A stretch of DNA of 37,128 nucleotides from a virus (IMGVR_UViG_3300030107_004578:1-37128); one strand, 5' to 3'. Counted from the first letter of the stretch, positions 15,016 to 26,021 are shown. A program made the numbers and translations. Notes: a model not told the origin generated them from the letters alone.

Positions 15016-17738
15016 GTGATATAAGCAAGGATTTTTCATTAGAGAATATATACGGAGTAAAGGGTTCGGAAGAAGCAGAGAAGAACTTTGTCAACAGTCT
15101 AAAGCAACGGACTTTAATGCCTGTTATGTCGCAGGGCTATCAGTTACAGAGGCAGGAAGACGCACGTAACGATAGAGCATTATCTATCCAGAGCCGGGAA
15201 GTAAACTCACGTATAGTAACAGCCATCCTAACAGCCCCACAAGATGAGGAGATGACTCTCGAAGAGAGACAACAAGAATTAATAGACAGGTGGAAAGTAG
15301 AAGTAGAGCCACTAAAAACAGATGACGGCAGATCAGTAATGACAGGGCAGGATTTAGCCAGATATCAGGATTTTATAGCAGCAAGGTTTGGCAATTATAC
15401 AGACGAAGATAGAGAATACAACAAAGTAAGCGGAACATTTGCAAATGTACAAGAGAGGATTAAAACAGCTATAGATGGGAACGACATACAAGCTGTAAAT
15501 GATCTCTTATTTGAGTTTCATGTAAGTATATCTACTAACGCTTCTAAGATAGGCGATGCCAACACCAAAAATATGCAAAACCAAGCAAGTATGTTTAGCA
15601 ATATAGCAAAACTAGGCGAGTCGCAAATAGAAGGGGAAATACAGGAAGAGTTGCTACTTATACATATTCCAGAGATAGAGAGAATAATAGAAAATGAAGT
15701 AGCAGCCCATGTGTTTGATCCGAAAAGCCCCCTATCACCCCAGGAAAGTGCAAGAGATAAGGCACAAGACTACATAGAAATATTAAGAGGAAAAGACGGA
15801 TTTAACATTGGGCATTTGCGAACATTAGAACAGTACCTAAATGGAAAATTTGAAGAATTAAGAAGTGACAACACAGATAAAAACGAAGCAGTAGAAAGGC
15901 ATCTTACGCAAGAAGCAGGAGAACTAATAAGCCAGTTTAGACAGATAGAGAGCGAAGATATACCTATGAGCGAAAAAATATTAAAGATGCGTAGTATACA
16001 AAGCGACTGGATAAGTACGGCTCTGCTTCCAAACCAAAAGAACGGTTATATATCAGACTACTCGACTTACAGTAACCTTTTAGACGCTTACATCAAGCCG
16101 ATACAAGATCGCTTTGACGCACTAACTGAAACTGAGAAAGCGGATTTTAATAAAAGAGCCGATGATAGAGCAAAAGAGCATGAAAAAAACCTTAAACTGT
16201 TCTATCAAGAATGGGATGTAAGCGAAATAGGGTTAGGTACAGATCCTTTTACTAATTACAAGCCCATGTTCAGAAGGTTTGCTAACAGTATGGCTGGTGC
16301 GATGATGGACATGGAGTGGCGATTAGACGAATCCGGAGCAGTAATGTCACCGGAGGAGAAAGCAATTATAATGGGCGAAGCCCGGACTTCTTTTTTAGAA
16401 TTAAGAGATAGTTATGCAAAAGGGGCTGATGAAATACTGCAAGGCAGAGGATCTAATGAAGAAAAGGCTGAAGCGTTAAAAAACCTATACAAAAGAATTC
16501 AGACAAACGCAATAAATAATATAGACAGTTCAGCATTAGGTGGCAACAAGGATCTACTGACAACAGCTATACAAAAAATAAATTCCCCTCTTGGTGAAAA
16601 CTTTCTGGTAATAGCCGGAAAGATATGGGCAGAAGGGCATGGTGCTGTTACCCAACAGCAGGGCAGTTACACAACTGCAACTTGGACAGATCCGGCAACA
16701 GGCATTAAGTCAACCGAGTCAGTAAGATTAATCAGGGACGGTGACGACTGGTATTATCCAACCTTGACAGAAGACGGAACTACTGAATGGAGAGTTTTGG
16801 GGGATAGTGGCGACTCAAGGACTCAGGCTATATACCATAGCGTAGCAAGAAACCCTCGTGATTTATTAGAACAGGTAACAAAGATGCCGAGTTCCGTGTT
16901 TTATCCTGATCCGTTTCTTCCTCCAAACAGGAGTCAGGAAGTGTATGAAAAAGCGTTAGGTGGATCGGGAATGGGGAGTGAAAGAATAGGAAACTTTACA
17001 GAACCTATAATGATTCCGGGAATGCAGTATGACCCTTATAACCCACCACAAAGCCGTATGGATATATTTATGGAAACTATCGAACCCCATATAGACGAGG
17101 CTGACAGACCAGTAATAGACAAGGCTAGATCACTACTAAAAGACTTAGCCCATGACCAAGACTTAATAGCAAAAGTGATAGCAGAAAACGGCAATGTCAA
17201 GGACTGGAAGGAAAAGCTACGTTTCTTATACGACCACGAAGTTTGGAGACAAGACGGTATATTCCATCCCGGTTCAGCCCAAGGAGCATTAAAAAAAGTA
17301 TCCATGCAAGCAGATTTCGTAATGAGAACACTGGTTAATGTATCCAAAAATGCCACAGGAGCAGCAATACATGAGCAATGGATTAATAACCCCAGAAGGA
17401 AAGCGTTGGCTGAAGAAATAAACCAAGCGTTTAGCGAGTTGAACAAAGACCCGGCAAACGAAGAACTAAAAGATGAAATAGAAGTACTAAGAAAACGAAT
17501 GAAAGATGATTTCGGTAAAGAACCTCCTAACAACCAAGATTATTTTGTTTCTCATGAAGGTCAATGGAAGACAACATTTAATCCTTTGGACATATTGAAA
17601 CATTTAAACGATATAGAAAACAATTATAATATAAAAAATCTTAAAACCTATCCCAACATACCGTTTGTCAGAGTGGCAGATCCGTCAGGAACAATGTTGA
17701 CGGGAAGGAATACAGGCTTCCCGGACTTGCGAGAGTAA
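15012..17738 (+). CDS. Internal virion (ejection) protein C-like
   Basis: The 908-aa protein starts with an ATG that overlaps the previous stop (ATGA), showing tight coupling. It is mostly alpha-helical and highly charged, with Gln/Glu-rich coiled-coil stretches. A short beta-rich island lies near residues 550-600, around TATWTDPATGIKST and DDWYYPTL. I see no enzymatic motif. Its place between two other large virion proteins indicates a component of the internal core or ejection apparatus. A more exact name cannot be supported from sequence alone. Confidence 0.68.
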   Translation: MSDISKDFSLENIYGVKGSEEAEKNFVNSLKQRTLMPVMSQGYQLQRQEDARNDRALSIQSREVNSRIVTAILTAPQDEEMTLEERQQELIDRWKVEVEPLKTDDGRSVMTGQDLARYQDFIAARFGNYTDEDREYNKVSGTFANVQERIKTAIDGNDIQAVNDLLFEFHVSISTNASKIGDANTKNMQNQASMFSNIAKLGESQIEGEIQEELLLIHIPEIERIIENEVAAHVFDPKSPLSPQESARDKAQDYIEILRGKDGFNIGHLRTLEQYLNGKFEELRSDNTDKNEAVERHLTQEAGELISQFRQIESEDIPMSEKILKMRSIQSDWISTALLPNQKNGYISDYSTYSNLLDAYIKPIQDRFDALTETEKADFNKRADDRAKEHEKNLKLFYQEWDVSEIGLGTDPFTNYKPMFRRFANSMAGAMMDMEWRLDESGAVMSPEEKAIIMGEARTSFLELRDSYAKGADEILQGRGSNEEKAEALKNLYKRIQTNAINNIDSSALGGNKDLLTTAIQKINSPLGENFLVIAGKIWAEGHGAVTQQQGSYTTATWTDPATGIKSTESVRLIRDGDDWYYPTLTEDGTTEWRVLGDSGDSRTQAIYHSVARNPRDLLEQVTKMPSSVFYPDPFLPPNRSQEVYEKALGGSGMGSERIGNFTEPIMIPGMQYDPYNPPQSRMDIFMETIEPHIDEADRPVIDKARSLLKDLAHDQDLIAKVIAENGNVKDWKEKLRFLYDHEVWRQDGIFHPGSAQGALKKVSMQADFVMRTLVNVSKNATGAAIHEQWINNPRRKALAEEINQAFSELNKDPANEELKDEIEVLRKRMKDDFGKEPPNNQDYFVSHEGQWKTTFNPLDILKHLNDIENNYNIKNLKTYPNIPFVRVADPSGTMLTGRNTGFPDLRE

Positions 17739-17749
17739 AACGAAGACAA

Positions 17750-20700
17750 ATGAGTGATTACATCTGGTGGAAAAATCAGGGGCTAACTTGGCAGGAAGAA
17801 GAAAGAAAGAGACGTTTGCAAAGACTGTCAGGATATGGCAGGAATAGAGTTTTTGACAGGGATAACAAGGAAATAACAGGGCAATACCAACAACCGGCAA
17901 TAAGACGGCATGAGCAACAAACGTGGAGTAACTTTGAAAAGAACCAAGCAGTAAGCAATGCAACTGGCAACATCCCCAAGTTTCCCAAATATCAGGAAGA
18001 CTTACCATTATCATCTCGGTTAACTCCGGATACAGAGTTAGAGTTTCCTGAAGATATAGAACATGAAATAAAGAAACAACAGGAAAGTGTTAGTAATATT
18101 GTACGGCCTGACTTTGCTTGGCGACTATGGGAGTCGGGCAGATTTTTACGCAGAGGTAACTTAGCGGCAGCAGCACACATACTGGACCCGGAAGGAAATG
18201 TTATAGGCAGGGAAGCAGAGTATGATGAAAACGGGGAATTCGTCGGCTATAAGCCTATAGGAGGACATCCGTTAGTAGCCCCGGCAGCGTTTTTAATTTC
18301 CAGAGGTGCGTTATTATCTCCTGCTTATGCGTTACCAATGGCAGTGTTAGCGGCAATAAGAATAAAAGAAAAGCACAAAGAAAGAGAACAAAGAGAAGAC
18401 AGGAGTCAAACGGAATTAGAAGCAGACAAGTGGACACCGAAAAGTGAGAAAGAGTTTTTTAAATTTGCCGATCCTGTAAACGAAGCTACCAGATGGGCTT
18501 TGCGTAACATGGGATGGATGCGAAAGTTTGGTGATAAGGGTCAGGCAGAAGAACTATTAGAGTTAAAAAGGTATGAAAAAGAGAACCCGGGACAGGCTAA
18601 AACCTATAATAATGTAACACGCAGAAGTTTCTTGCAGATACAGTACGCAGCTATCGGACAGGAAATGTTAAGCAGTAACGGTAGACCAAGCAGTGAGCTG
18701 GAAGAAAGAGCAAAGAAAATCAGGGAAGAGATAGAACAACTGAATGATGTTATCCCGGAGTTTGGTTTAAAGGCAGTAAACAGGGGAGATGTCAGGTTAC
18801 TGGAAGCAGTTAAATATTTCTGGGCAGAACAAGGCCCGGTATACACATCGGCTTTGGCTACAATGGCAGCCGTAGCTTCTGGCGATGCAGTAATATTCCA
18901 GAAAGGGAATGAAGATATAGCAAGGCTCGGTACGGATTTAACAAGACTACTAACAGGTGCTGGATTAGGGTTTAAACCTTTATTAACTATGACAGTAGGC
19001 GGTTCAGCAGCTATAGGAGCACAGACAGCAGGGTCAACTTATGCTGATCTAATGTTAGAGCAGATAAGAGTACCTATATTTGCTGATGACCGCAACCAGT
19101 TTGGAGTATCCCAAGGTGGACAGGCTACTATAAAGTATCCCGGAGCAGAAACATACCACCGTTTTGATAAAAGCGAAGGAGAGATAATACAGGGTAGAAG
19201 AGTAATTGGGTATGCAACACAGGAAATGCCTATATGGATAGCAAGAAGAGCAGCCATAGCTTCAGGGTTTAACGAAGCGATAATAGAAGCCATATCTCTA
19301 AGGAATCCTTTTATAAAGAATGCCGGATTAATACCGGTAATGAAAAAAACAATACAGGCAGTTACCAGTAATCCATTATATAAGGCAGGGACACGGAATG
19401 TATTGGTAAGAGGTGCTGGTAGATGGGTTCGTGAAGGTGCTTTACAGACCGGTGAAGAAGTAATGCAGGAATTAGGGAATCACTGGATAAAAGTATGGGC
19501 TGAGGAAACCTCTAATGCTCTAAGAGGAACGCAATACCAAAGGTACGAAGGTGAAGTACAACAAATAATAAAAGAAACAATAGATAAAGCAGTAATAGGA
19601 TCGTTGGCACTGGCTTTACCCGGGCAGGGAATAGTTACCGTAGCAGATTATAAGAGACGGTCAGCTATTATGGGTATGGTAGGAAGAAAAGAGTTTGAGG
19701 ATTTATTAGCAGGTCAGGATCTAGATGAAATAACTATACAAGAATTATTCCAAAGAAGAGCAGCTTCTTTAGGTGGTGACATAGACATAGCTTTAACAGC
19801 CGGGCAACAGAGCATAATTAAAAGGCTGTCACAGGGATTAGAGGGCAATCAGTCAATATCGGAAGACAGGCTGAACCAAGAGAAGCAAAAGATAAAAGAA
19901 AGGGTATTGAAAGGGGAGATAACAAAAAAGGAAAGCGTAGAATTAACAGGAAGTGAGACACTATATGACCTGTCACAAAAAGCACAGGAGTTTATAACTG
20001 CCCAAAGCTACGTAAAAACAGTAGACGAAGATATAAAAGTAAGAAAAAAGAAGAGTACAGAAACAGATGAAGAAATAGCGTTAGCCCACTTAGAGACTGT
20101 AGGGGTTGACTTTGACCGTGTGTCAGTAGCGGCTGAAGAAGCCAGTCAGGGACACAGGGATGCAAGGGAAATACAGATACTGCAAACCTCAGCTAAGATA
20201 TGGCAGGAGAGGATAGAGAATCTTGACAGGCTATTGGAAACAGAAACAGACGCAGCAACAATAAGAGAAATAAACCGGCAAAAAAGCGAAGCACAATTAA
20301 ATATTACAGATGAGAAGGCAAGGATAGACGAGTTATTTAAAACAATAAAAAAAGGTGAAGACGTAGTTGTATATGAGGCAAGGGGAAACGAGAGAGCAGG
20401 GGAAATACATTTAGTAAGACATATAAACGACGATCAAAGTATTAGTTGGGAAGTAAGGAATGTACGTCTGGGAGAAATTAAAAACACAGATGTGTTTGGA
20501 ACTATAAGGGAAGCGTTACAATCTATTTACACCAACACACCAGTGCCGTCCCTGTTAGGTGGTATGTATACAGCAGGTGGTATAGCCAACACGACAGACT
20601 GGACTATTAAGGGTGTAGACAGAGCTACTCCGACAGGAAGGGTAGAAAGAATAATTACTACTGATCCGGCTATGCGTGGTTCATTATTAAACAGAGAAGA

Positions 20701-23700
20701 AGATACGGTACGTAGTTTCATGTCCAAACTAATAGACAAGCATGGTATAGGCAAGGAAAACATAGAGGAAATATTAACAAGTATACAAACAAAAATAAAA
20801 AAAGAAGGCTATGGGGAAATAATAGGGAAAGACCTTGGTGCTATAGAACAGGCAGTCAGGAAAGAAATAGCACAAAGAAAACGGAATATAGACAGGGGTG
20901 TAAGACGAGCAGAAAGAATACTAAAAAGCATTCGGGCTAGATCCCCGGAACTCAAAGCAGAGTTAGAACCTTACCAAAGGTATCTGGAAGCATTTGCTAC
21001 AATTAAAAAATTATCAGAAGGCAAGCAGGAAAACATAGAGGAACTGCAAAACATAAACACTGAGATTCAGGAACTTCTTTCTAATAAAGGGTTTAAATAC
21101 TTGTTAAGCAAAACCTTACTGGATGAAACAGAAAGCAGGATAGACTTAGCTATGGCTCTCGCCAAAATGGAAAGGGAGACAGTAGGTTTAGAAAAATCAT
21201 TATTAAAAAATCTGACAGAAGAACAAAAGAAACTACAACCCAACAAAAGGGGCAGGAGTGCCGAGAGGCAACTACTTAAAAAGCTACAGAAAGGGCAATG
21301 GTTTAGCGTAGACCAAAAAAGCATTATCTCTTTTTTACAGGCTATGGATGAAATAGCTACCAGGGAAATGAAACTGGCTAAGAAAGCATCGGCTTGGTAC
21401 AAGAAAGACAAGGTGCTTGACGGAGTAGAAGCAGAGGTTAAAGAAGCAAGTGACCAAGTTAGGAATCTTTTAGAGCGAATAGATACAGCAAGAAGCAAAC
21501 AGGCATGGTTTCTTACTGGAGCTATAGAGGACTTTACTAATGCACTGGACGATATCCAGAGTTCATGGATAGAGAAGAGCGGTAAAGCAGTATTAAACCA
21601 AGACGGACAGTTCAAGAAAGCAATAGCAGGGGTGGAAAAATTATTAGAAGTAAAAGTCGGAACAGGTTTTGAAGGACTACTAAGTGATATTAGCGTGGCT
21701 AACTTACAGTTGGCATCTGATGGTCTGATCAGGATTGCTATGCACGAGCTACATGGCAGGGTGTACCGTGGGCTGGACAACAAGTATGAATTATTAGCTT
21801 CCTTGGTAGGGGATACAGTAAAAGAGATACAGGGGAACAGGGCAGAAGAGGGAGACAGCTTTTCCAGAGAAAAGAAAAGCAGAATGAAAAACATAAAGGA
21901 AACACTAATAGGAGTGTCTTCCAGTTTATACCCGGCACTACTACTAATAGAATCTATAGTACCTAAAGGTTCAATGGCCAGACAAGTATTATTCTTTGGC
22001 AAGGGAGCAGCTAACGTACAATTAAAAAGAGCAGTAGCAGGTAGACAGATACGCTCAAGATTAGAGGCTCACGGAATAGTTTTAAACAACAAGGAAGCAG
22101 AGGAGTATTTAAACGAACAGTCGGGAACAGTAACAGTAACAAAGTTTACTACAAAAGGAAAAAACGAAGTAGTGCTGACTAAGGGTGAGTTAATATCTTT
22201 GGCTGTGCATTTAACTTCCCGGGATAACACGAGACACTTAGTGTACAAAGACCAGGAAGAAGGGACTACAGGTGGCTTTAGTTTAAGAGGCGACACAGAG
22301 GGAATAATACCTGAAGATGTGCTGGTAATAGACGAAGGGGAGTTAAGAACAGATGACCCGGATACTCCAGAACCAACGCTGGGTGAGGATGTAAAGGCTT
22401 ACGAAGAGAAGCATAAAGCATGGGTAAAAAGACAGACGGAAAAACAAAGGGAAGAAGTATTAAGAGCATTAGTAAATGACAACCTGACTGCAAAAGACCT
22501 ACAGTTTGTGGAAGCTGTTAGGGAATTCTACCAGTGGCAGTATAAGGAGTTGAACCGAATCTTCCGGGAAAGGACAGGAGTAGACCTAACTTATATTGAC
22601 AACTATATAGGTATGTCTACGGTTAAATCGCAAAGGGGTGAAGGTGATGTCATAGTAGACACGGCTGGCCTTGATTCTTTAAGTCAAACATTTCTGGCTA
22701 AAGTAGCAGACGGTACAGTGTTCCTGCCCGAAGGTGCTTTACAGGAAAGAACTAAAGCAAGTGGAGCAATATACTTAGATAATATAGCAAGGGTGTTGAA
22801 CCATGCTATTCAGGAGACTGCGGTATATACGAGTTTGGCACACCAAGTGACAGATGCAGTAAGACTGTTAAACGAACCTAAAGTAAAACAGGCTTTAATG
22901 GCAAAGAACCGTAAGTACTATACCCTGCTAAACAAGTACCTGTCTGACGTTGTAGCAGAGCAGATGGCTCACGAATGGTGGGACAAAGCAGTAAGGTTTA
23001 TGCGGAAGAATGCATCCAGGGCTTTTCTTGGATTAAACTGGGGAGTCTCTTTATCACAGGCATTATCAGCAGCAGTAGTTAGTGGCATGGTAAATGAAAA
23101 GTATATGCTTCAGGCTACTACGCAACTATGGGGAGAGGAAGGAAAAGCATGGGAACAACTGTTAGTGGCAACATCCGGGATAATAGCAGAGAGACTGGAA
23201 GGCAGGTTTGATCCTGACGCAGCTTTAAGTTTAGGAGCACAAAAAGATGTAGCTGTTCTAACAGGTAAGTTAAAGCAGCCAATACTTGACAAGGCTTTGT
23301 TCGGTGTACGCTTGGTAGATAAACATACAGTTAAAAGTATTATGATAGCTTCCATACTTCAGGTGATGGATCAGACAAGGAGTGTTGACACTTACAGGAA
23401 ATTACCGTTGGAGCAACGGCAGGAACTGGAACAAAACGTAGGGTTGGACGAACAAGCTATTATCCGGATGATAGAAAGGGATTCAACACTACAGGTAGAG
23501 CTGATAGATTTGGCAGTCAGGTATGCTGAGAGTGTAGTGTGGAGATCACAGCCTATGTTTAACGCAGCTCACCGGTCAGACTTATCCAGAAGAGGAAGTG
23601 AAGCCATAAGAACTATGACTGCATTCCGTGGGTGGCAGGATGCCTTGTTTGGATTAGTAGGTAGGAACATATTAAGTTTTGCCAGAAACGAACAGGGTGC

Positions 23701-24145
23701 TGGCGAGCAGTTGTTACGCTCACTAATGGGTTCAATCTTTGTAGGTGGATTGGGAATGTGGACTATCCTGTCTTTAAGAACCCATCTAAGAAATCTGATA
23801 ACAGGGGACGAAAGAGAACCTGATCCATTATGGAGTAAGTTTTTCGACGTATCGTTTTCAGCAGTTCCATTCGTTAGGGAACTGTACAACGCATTTTCTT
23901 TCTGGTTAAAATCAGGCAGGGGGTCACCACAATTTGTCGGAACAGGGTTAGCGACACAGAGTTTAAGAGATTTTTCAGATATGTTTTATCATATAAAGAG
24001 AGCAATGGAATCAGAAGGAGAGGCACAGGATTACCATTCATGGGAGGCTTTCTATCAGGCGTTTAAAACAGCTATGATAGGGGGTGGTTTACCGTATGTC
24101 TTTACATACCCGGTAAAAGGAATTATACAGAGAGGGAGAGAATAA
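17750..24145 (+). CDS. Giant internal virion protein, 2131 aa
   Basis: This is the largest gene, about 17% of the window. The product has hydrophobic stretches near residues 172-204, 362-384, 400-430 and 614-634, then a long charged helical middle, and a C-terminal part with further hydrophobic segments (about 1992-2010, 2032-2054). It lacks the transglycosylase motif seen at the N-terminus of T7 gp16. Similar very large proteins at the end of the internal-protein block occur in many podoviruses and are taken to be ejected with DNA to form a trans-envelope conduit. The ribosome site is weak. The TAA abuts the fibre ATG. Confidence 0.75.
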   Translation: MSDYIWWKNQGLTWQEEERKRRLQRLSGYGRNRVFDRDNKEITGQYQQPAIRRHEQQTWSNFEKNQAVSNATGNIPKFPKYQEDLPLSSRLTPDTELEFPEDIEHEIKKQQESVSNIVRPDFAWRLWESGRFLRRGNLAAAAHILDPEGNVIGREAEYDENGEFVGYKPIGGHPLVAPAAFLISRGALLSPAYALPMAVLAAIRIKEKHKEREQREDRSQTELEADKWTPKSEKEFFKFADPVNEATRWALRNMGWMRKFGDKGQAEELLELKRYEKENPGQAKTYNNVTRRSFLQIQYAAIGQEMLSSNGRPSSELEERAKKIREEIEQLNDVIPEFGLKAVNRGDVRLLEAVKYFWAEQGPVYTSALATMAAVASGDAVIFQKGNEDIARLGTDLTRLLTGAGLGFKPLLTMTVGGSAAIGAQTAGSTYADLMLEQIRVPIFADDRNQFGVSQGGQATIKYPGAETYHRFDKSEGEIIQGRRVIGYATQEMPIWIARRAAIASGFNEAIIEAISLRNPFIKNAGLIPVMKKTIQAVTSNPLYKAGTRNVLVRGAGRWVREGALQTGEEVMQELGNHWIKVWAEETSNALRGTQYQRYEGEVQQIIKETIDKAVIGSLALALPGQGIVTVADYKRRSAIMGMVGRKEFEDLLAGQDLDEITIQELFQRRAASLGGDIDIALTAGQQSIIKRLSQGLEGNQSISEDRLNQEKQKIKERVLKGEITKKESVELTGSETLYDLSQKAQEFITAQSYVKTVDEDIKVRKKKSTETDEEIALAHLETVGVDFDRVSVAAEEASQGHRDAREIQILQTSAKIWQERIENLDRLLETETDAATIREINRQKSEAQLNITDEKARIDELFKTIKKGEDVVVYEARGNERAGEIHLVRHINDDQSISWEVRNVRLGEIKNTDVFGTIREALQSIYTNTPVPSLLGGMYTAGGIANTTDWTIKGVDRATPTGRVERIITTDPAMRGSLLNREEDTVRSFMSKLIDKHGIGKENIEEILTSIQTKIKKEGYGEIIGKDLGAIEQAVRKEIAQRKRNIDRGVRRAERILKSIRARSPELKAELEPYQRYLEAFATIKKLSEGKQENIEELQNINTEIQELLSNKGFKYLLSKTLLDETESRIDLAMALAKMERETVGLEKSLLKNLTEEQKKLQPNKRGRSAERQLLKKLQKGQWFSVDQKSIISFLQAMDEIATREMKLAKKASAWYKKDKVLDGVEAEVKEASDQVRNLLERIDTARSKQAWFLTGAIEDFTNALDDIQSSWIEKSGKAVLNQDGQFKKAIAGVEKLLEVKVGTGFEGLLSDISVANLQLASDGLIRIAMHELHGRVYRGLDNKYELLASLVGDTVKEIQGNRAEEGDSFSREKKSRMKNIKETLIGVSSSLYPALLLIESIVPKGSMARQVLFFGKGAANVQLKRAVAGRQIRSRLEAHGIVLNNKEAEEYLNEQSGTVTVTKFTTKGKNEVVLTKGELISLAVHLTSRDNTRHLVYKDQEEGTTGGFSLRGDTEGIIPEDVLVIDEGELRTDDPDTPEPTLGEDVKAYEEKHKAWVKRQTEKQREEVLRALVNDNLTAKDLQFVEAVREFYQWQYKELNRIFRERTGVDLTYIDNYIGMSTVKSQRGEGDVIVDTAGLDSLSQTFLAKVADGTVFLPEGALQERTKASGAIYLDNIARVLNHAIQETAVYTSLAHQVTDAVRLLNEPKVKQALMAKNRKYYTLLNKYLSDVVAEQMAHEWWDKAVRFMRKNASRAFLGLNWGVSLSQALSAAVVSGMVNEKYMLQATTQLWGEEGKAWEQLLVATSGIIAERLEGRFDPDAALSLGAQKDVAVLTGKLKQPILDKALFGVRLVDKHTVKSIMIASILQVMDQTRSVDTYRKLPLEQRQELEQNVGLDEQAIIRMIERDSTLQVELIDLAVRYAESVVWRSQPMFNAAHRSDLSRRGSEAIRTMTAFRGWQDALFGLVGRNILSFARNEQGAGEQLLRSLMGSIFVGGLGMWTILSLRTHLRNLITGDEREPDPLWSKFFDVSFSAVPFVRELYNAFSFWLKSGRGSPQFVGTGLATQSLRDFSDMFYHIKRAMESEGEAQDYHSWEAFYQAFKTAMIGGGLPYVFTYPVKGIIQRGRE

Positions 24146-25831
24146 ATGGCTGTATCAGTAACAACAAACAAAAACAGGCTGACAAGTAACGGAAGTACTA
24201 CAGCCTTTAACTTTACGTTTCCATTACCTGATTCAGATACTACGCAGGTAAAGGTAATACTTACAGTGGGTTCGGTGGACACACTACAGGACGTAAGCCT
24301 GTATGCGGTAACAGCAACAAACAACGATTTCAGTTCAGGTGGAACAGTAACCTTTACCACAGCACCAGCGTCTGGAACTATAACTATCTACAGGGATCTG
24401 GCTACCACACAAACAAGTGACTACGTACCCGGAGGGGCATTAGACGCAGACACCTTGGAAGGCAACTTAGATAAGCTGACCATGTTAGTACAGGAACAGC
24501 AGGATGCGATAGATCGGTCGATAAAGTTTCCGGTTACAGACGCTACTTCTCTAACTTCCGAGATACCTAACTCTTCCGGCAGGGCAAGCAACACCCTTAT
24601 CTTTGACTCATCAGGTAATGTAGGTGCAGGAGATGCAACCACTACCAGTGTCACTACAGGTACAGAGGGGTGGGCTGATACTCTTAACAGCTATGACCAG
24701 AAGGAATGGATCAAGCTGGCAAGTTCAGATAATGTAACTATGGACGCAACAGCTACTTATTCTAAAGTTAACATTCTATACATAACCACCAGTACAAATA
24801 CCAGAACAGTGACTCTGCCAGCAGAAGCAAGCAGTGACGGCAGGTATCTGGCTATAATAAAAGCTGATTCAGGTACTGGTACAGTAACGATAAACAACGA
24901 TGGTGGCTCTGCTGTATGTGCCAAGCTAACCAAACAGTACGAGATAGCTCATGTTATTTGTGACGGGACTAACTGGTTTCTTCTTAACCGACCACACAAC
25001 TTAGGTGATGGAGCAATACAGAATTTTGGTGCAGATGGGGATGTAAGTCTGACTCATGTAGCTGATACCGGGTTACTGCTTAACTCTACAATGCAGCTTC
25101 AATTCAACGATGCCAGCCAGAATATACAAGCACCGAGTGCAACCGTATTAGATATAAACGCTACAGATGAAATAGAATTAAACGCTACTTTAGCAGACGT
25201 TAATGCAAACTTGGACGTATCGGGTACTGGAGTCATAGGTTCTGCTACAGATTCTACTAGTACTACATCAGGAGCCTTAACAGTAGCAGGTGGATTAGGG
25301 ATAGCTAAGAATGCACACGCAGGAAACTTTAAACTCTTTGGTTCAGTTAACCCTACCCCTGTAGATTTTGCGGTGGTAAATAACTCGACAGGATTCCAGA
25401 ATGCTATAGCAGGATTGGGTACAGGGTATGGTGAGTGTGCTGGTGGGGGAAGAATGGTAGCCAGTTACCCGACAGGCGGAGAACTTAAGATAACTTTCAC
25501 TAACGCTGGGGTCTATTTATTGTGTGTACAGATGGGTAATGGAACTATGGGTGGAAACGATGTAACACGCATAGAATTCAAGGTTAATCTTGAAAGTGAA
25601 ACTGATGCGACCGTAGTGGACTTAGGTTTTTCAGGTAATGCAGATGACAGGATATTTGCATTAACAACTGACGGCCTAACAGGTGGTAACATTTCAGGGT
25701 CTGGTTGGTATAACATAACAGCAACAGCAGGGCAGTTTATACAGATGTGTCCCAAAGCTGAGTTTACCACCTCAGATGACGGTGAAGATATAAACCAGAA
25801 AATTTTTACAGCCTTTATGGTATGGGGGTAA
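24146..25831 (+). CDS. Tail fibre / receptor-binding protein with T7-like adaptor
   Basis: The 561-aa protein starts with VSVTTNKNRLTSNGSTTAF, and continues with the beta-sandwich and ALDADTLEGNLDKLTMLVQEQQDAIDRS helix of T7 gp17-like adaptors (about residues 1-125), which fix fibres to the tail. The middle (about 130-400) is Thr/Ser/Gly-rich, with TSTTSGALTVAGGLGI, a motif frequent in phage fibres. The last ~130 residues are beta-rich, ending in FTAFMVWG like C1q/TNF-type trimeric heads, and probably bind the receptor. It follows the ejection proteins and precedes a chaperone-like gene. Confidence 0.87.
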   Translation: MAVSVTTNKNRLTSNGSTTAFNFTFPLPDSDTTQVKVILTVGSVDTLQDVSLYAVTATNNDFSSGGTVTFTTAPASGTITIYRDLATTQTSDYVPGGALDADTLEGNLDKLTMLVQEQQDAIDRSIKFPVTDATSLTSEIPNSSGRASNTLIFDSSGNVGAGDATTTSVTTGTEGWADTLNSYDQKEWIKLASSDNVTMDATATYSKVNILYITTSTNTRTVTLPAEASSDGRYLAIIKADSGTGTVTINNDGGSAVCAKLTKQYEIAHVICDGTNWFLLNRPHNLGDGAIQNFGADGDVSLTHVADTGLLLNSTMQLQFNDASQNIQAPSATVLDINATDEIELNATLADVNANLDVSGTGVIGSATDSTSTTSGALTVAGGLGIAKNAHAGNFKLFGSVNPTPVDFAVVNNSTGFQNAIAGLGTGYGECAGGGRMVASYPTGGELKITFTNAGVYLLCVQMGNGTMGGNDVTRIEFKVNLESETDATVVDLGFSGNADDRIFALTTDGLTGGNISGSGWYNITATAGQFIQMCPKAEFTTSDDGEDINQKIFTAFMVWG

Positions 25832-25832
25832 T

Positions 25833-26021
25833 ATGACAAACGCAGAACACCAGCGAATGCGACGAGACAGTATACTGAAAGCAACAGACTGGACAGTACT
25901 ACCGGACTCACCTTTCACTGGCAGTGCCTTGGCTTCATGGAAAACTTTTAGACAGGCACTCAGGGATATACCTGATCAGGCAGGTTTCCCGGATAATATA
26001 ACGTGGCCGAGAAGAACGTGA
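25833..26021 (+). CDS. Phage tail assembly chaperone-like protein
   Basis: The 62-aa protein matches the short C-terminal domain of phage tail assembly chaperones (Phage_tail_APC type): RRDSILKATDWTVLPDSP, WKTFRQALRDIPDQAGFP and a final NITWP. These usually accompany fibres or tail proteins and assist folding or assembly. It starts one base after the fibre stop, so it is co-translated with the fibre. The free-standing minimal size is common for such proteins. Confidence 0.78.
   Translation: MTNAEHQRMRRDSILKATDWTVLPDSPFTGSALASWKTFRQALRDIPDQAGFPDNITWPRRT

Noticed and set aside
21067-22002. 311-codon open frame on the minus strand
   Set aside because: It is entirely antisense to the 2131-aa gene, is Ser/Leu-rich as expected of a mirror frame, and has no ribosome site or recognisable motif.
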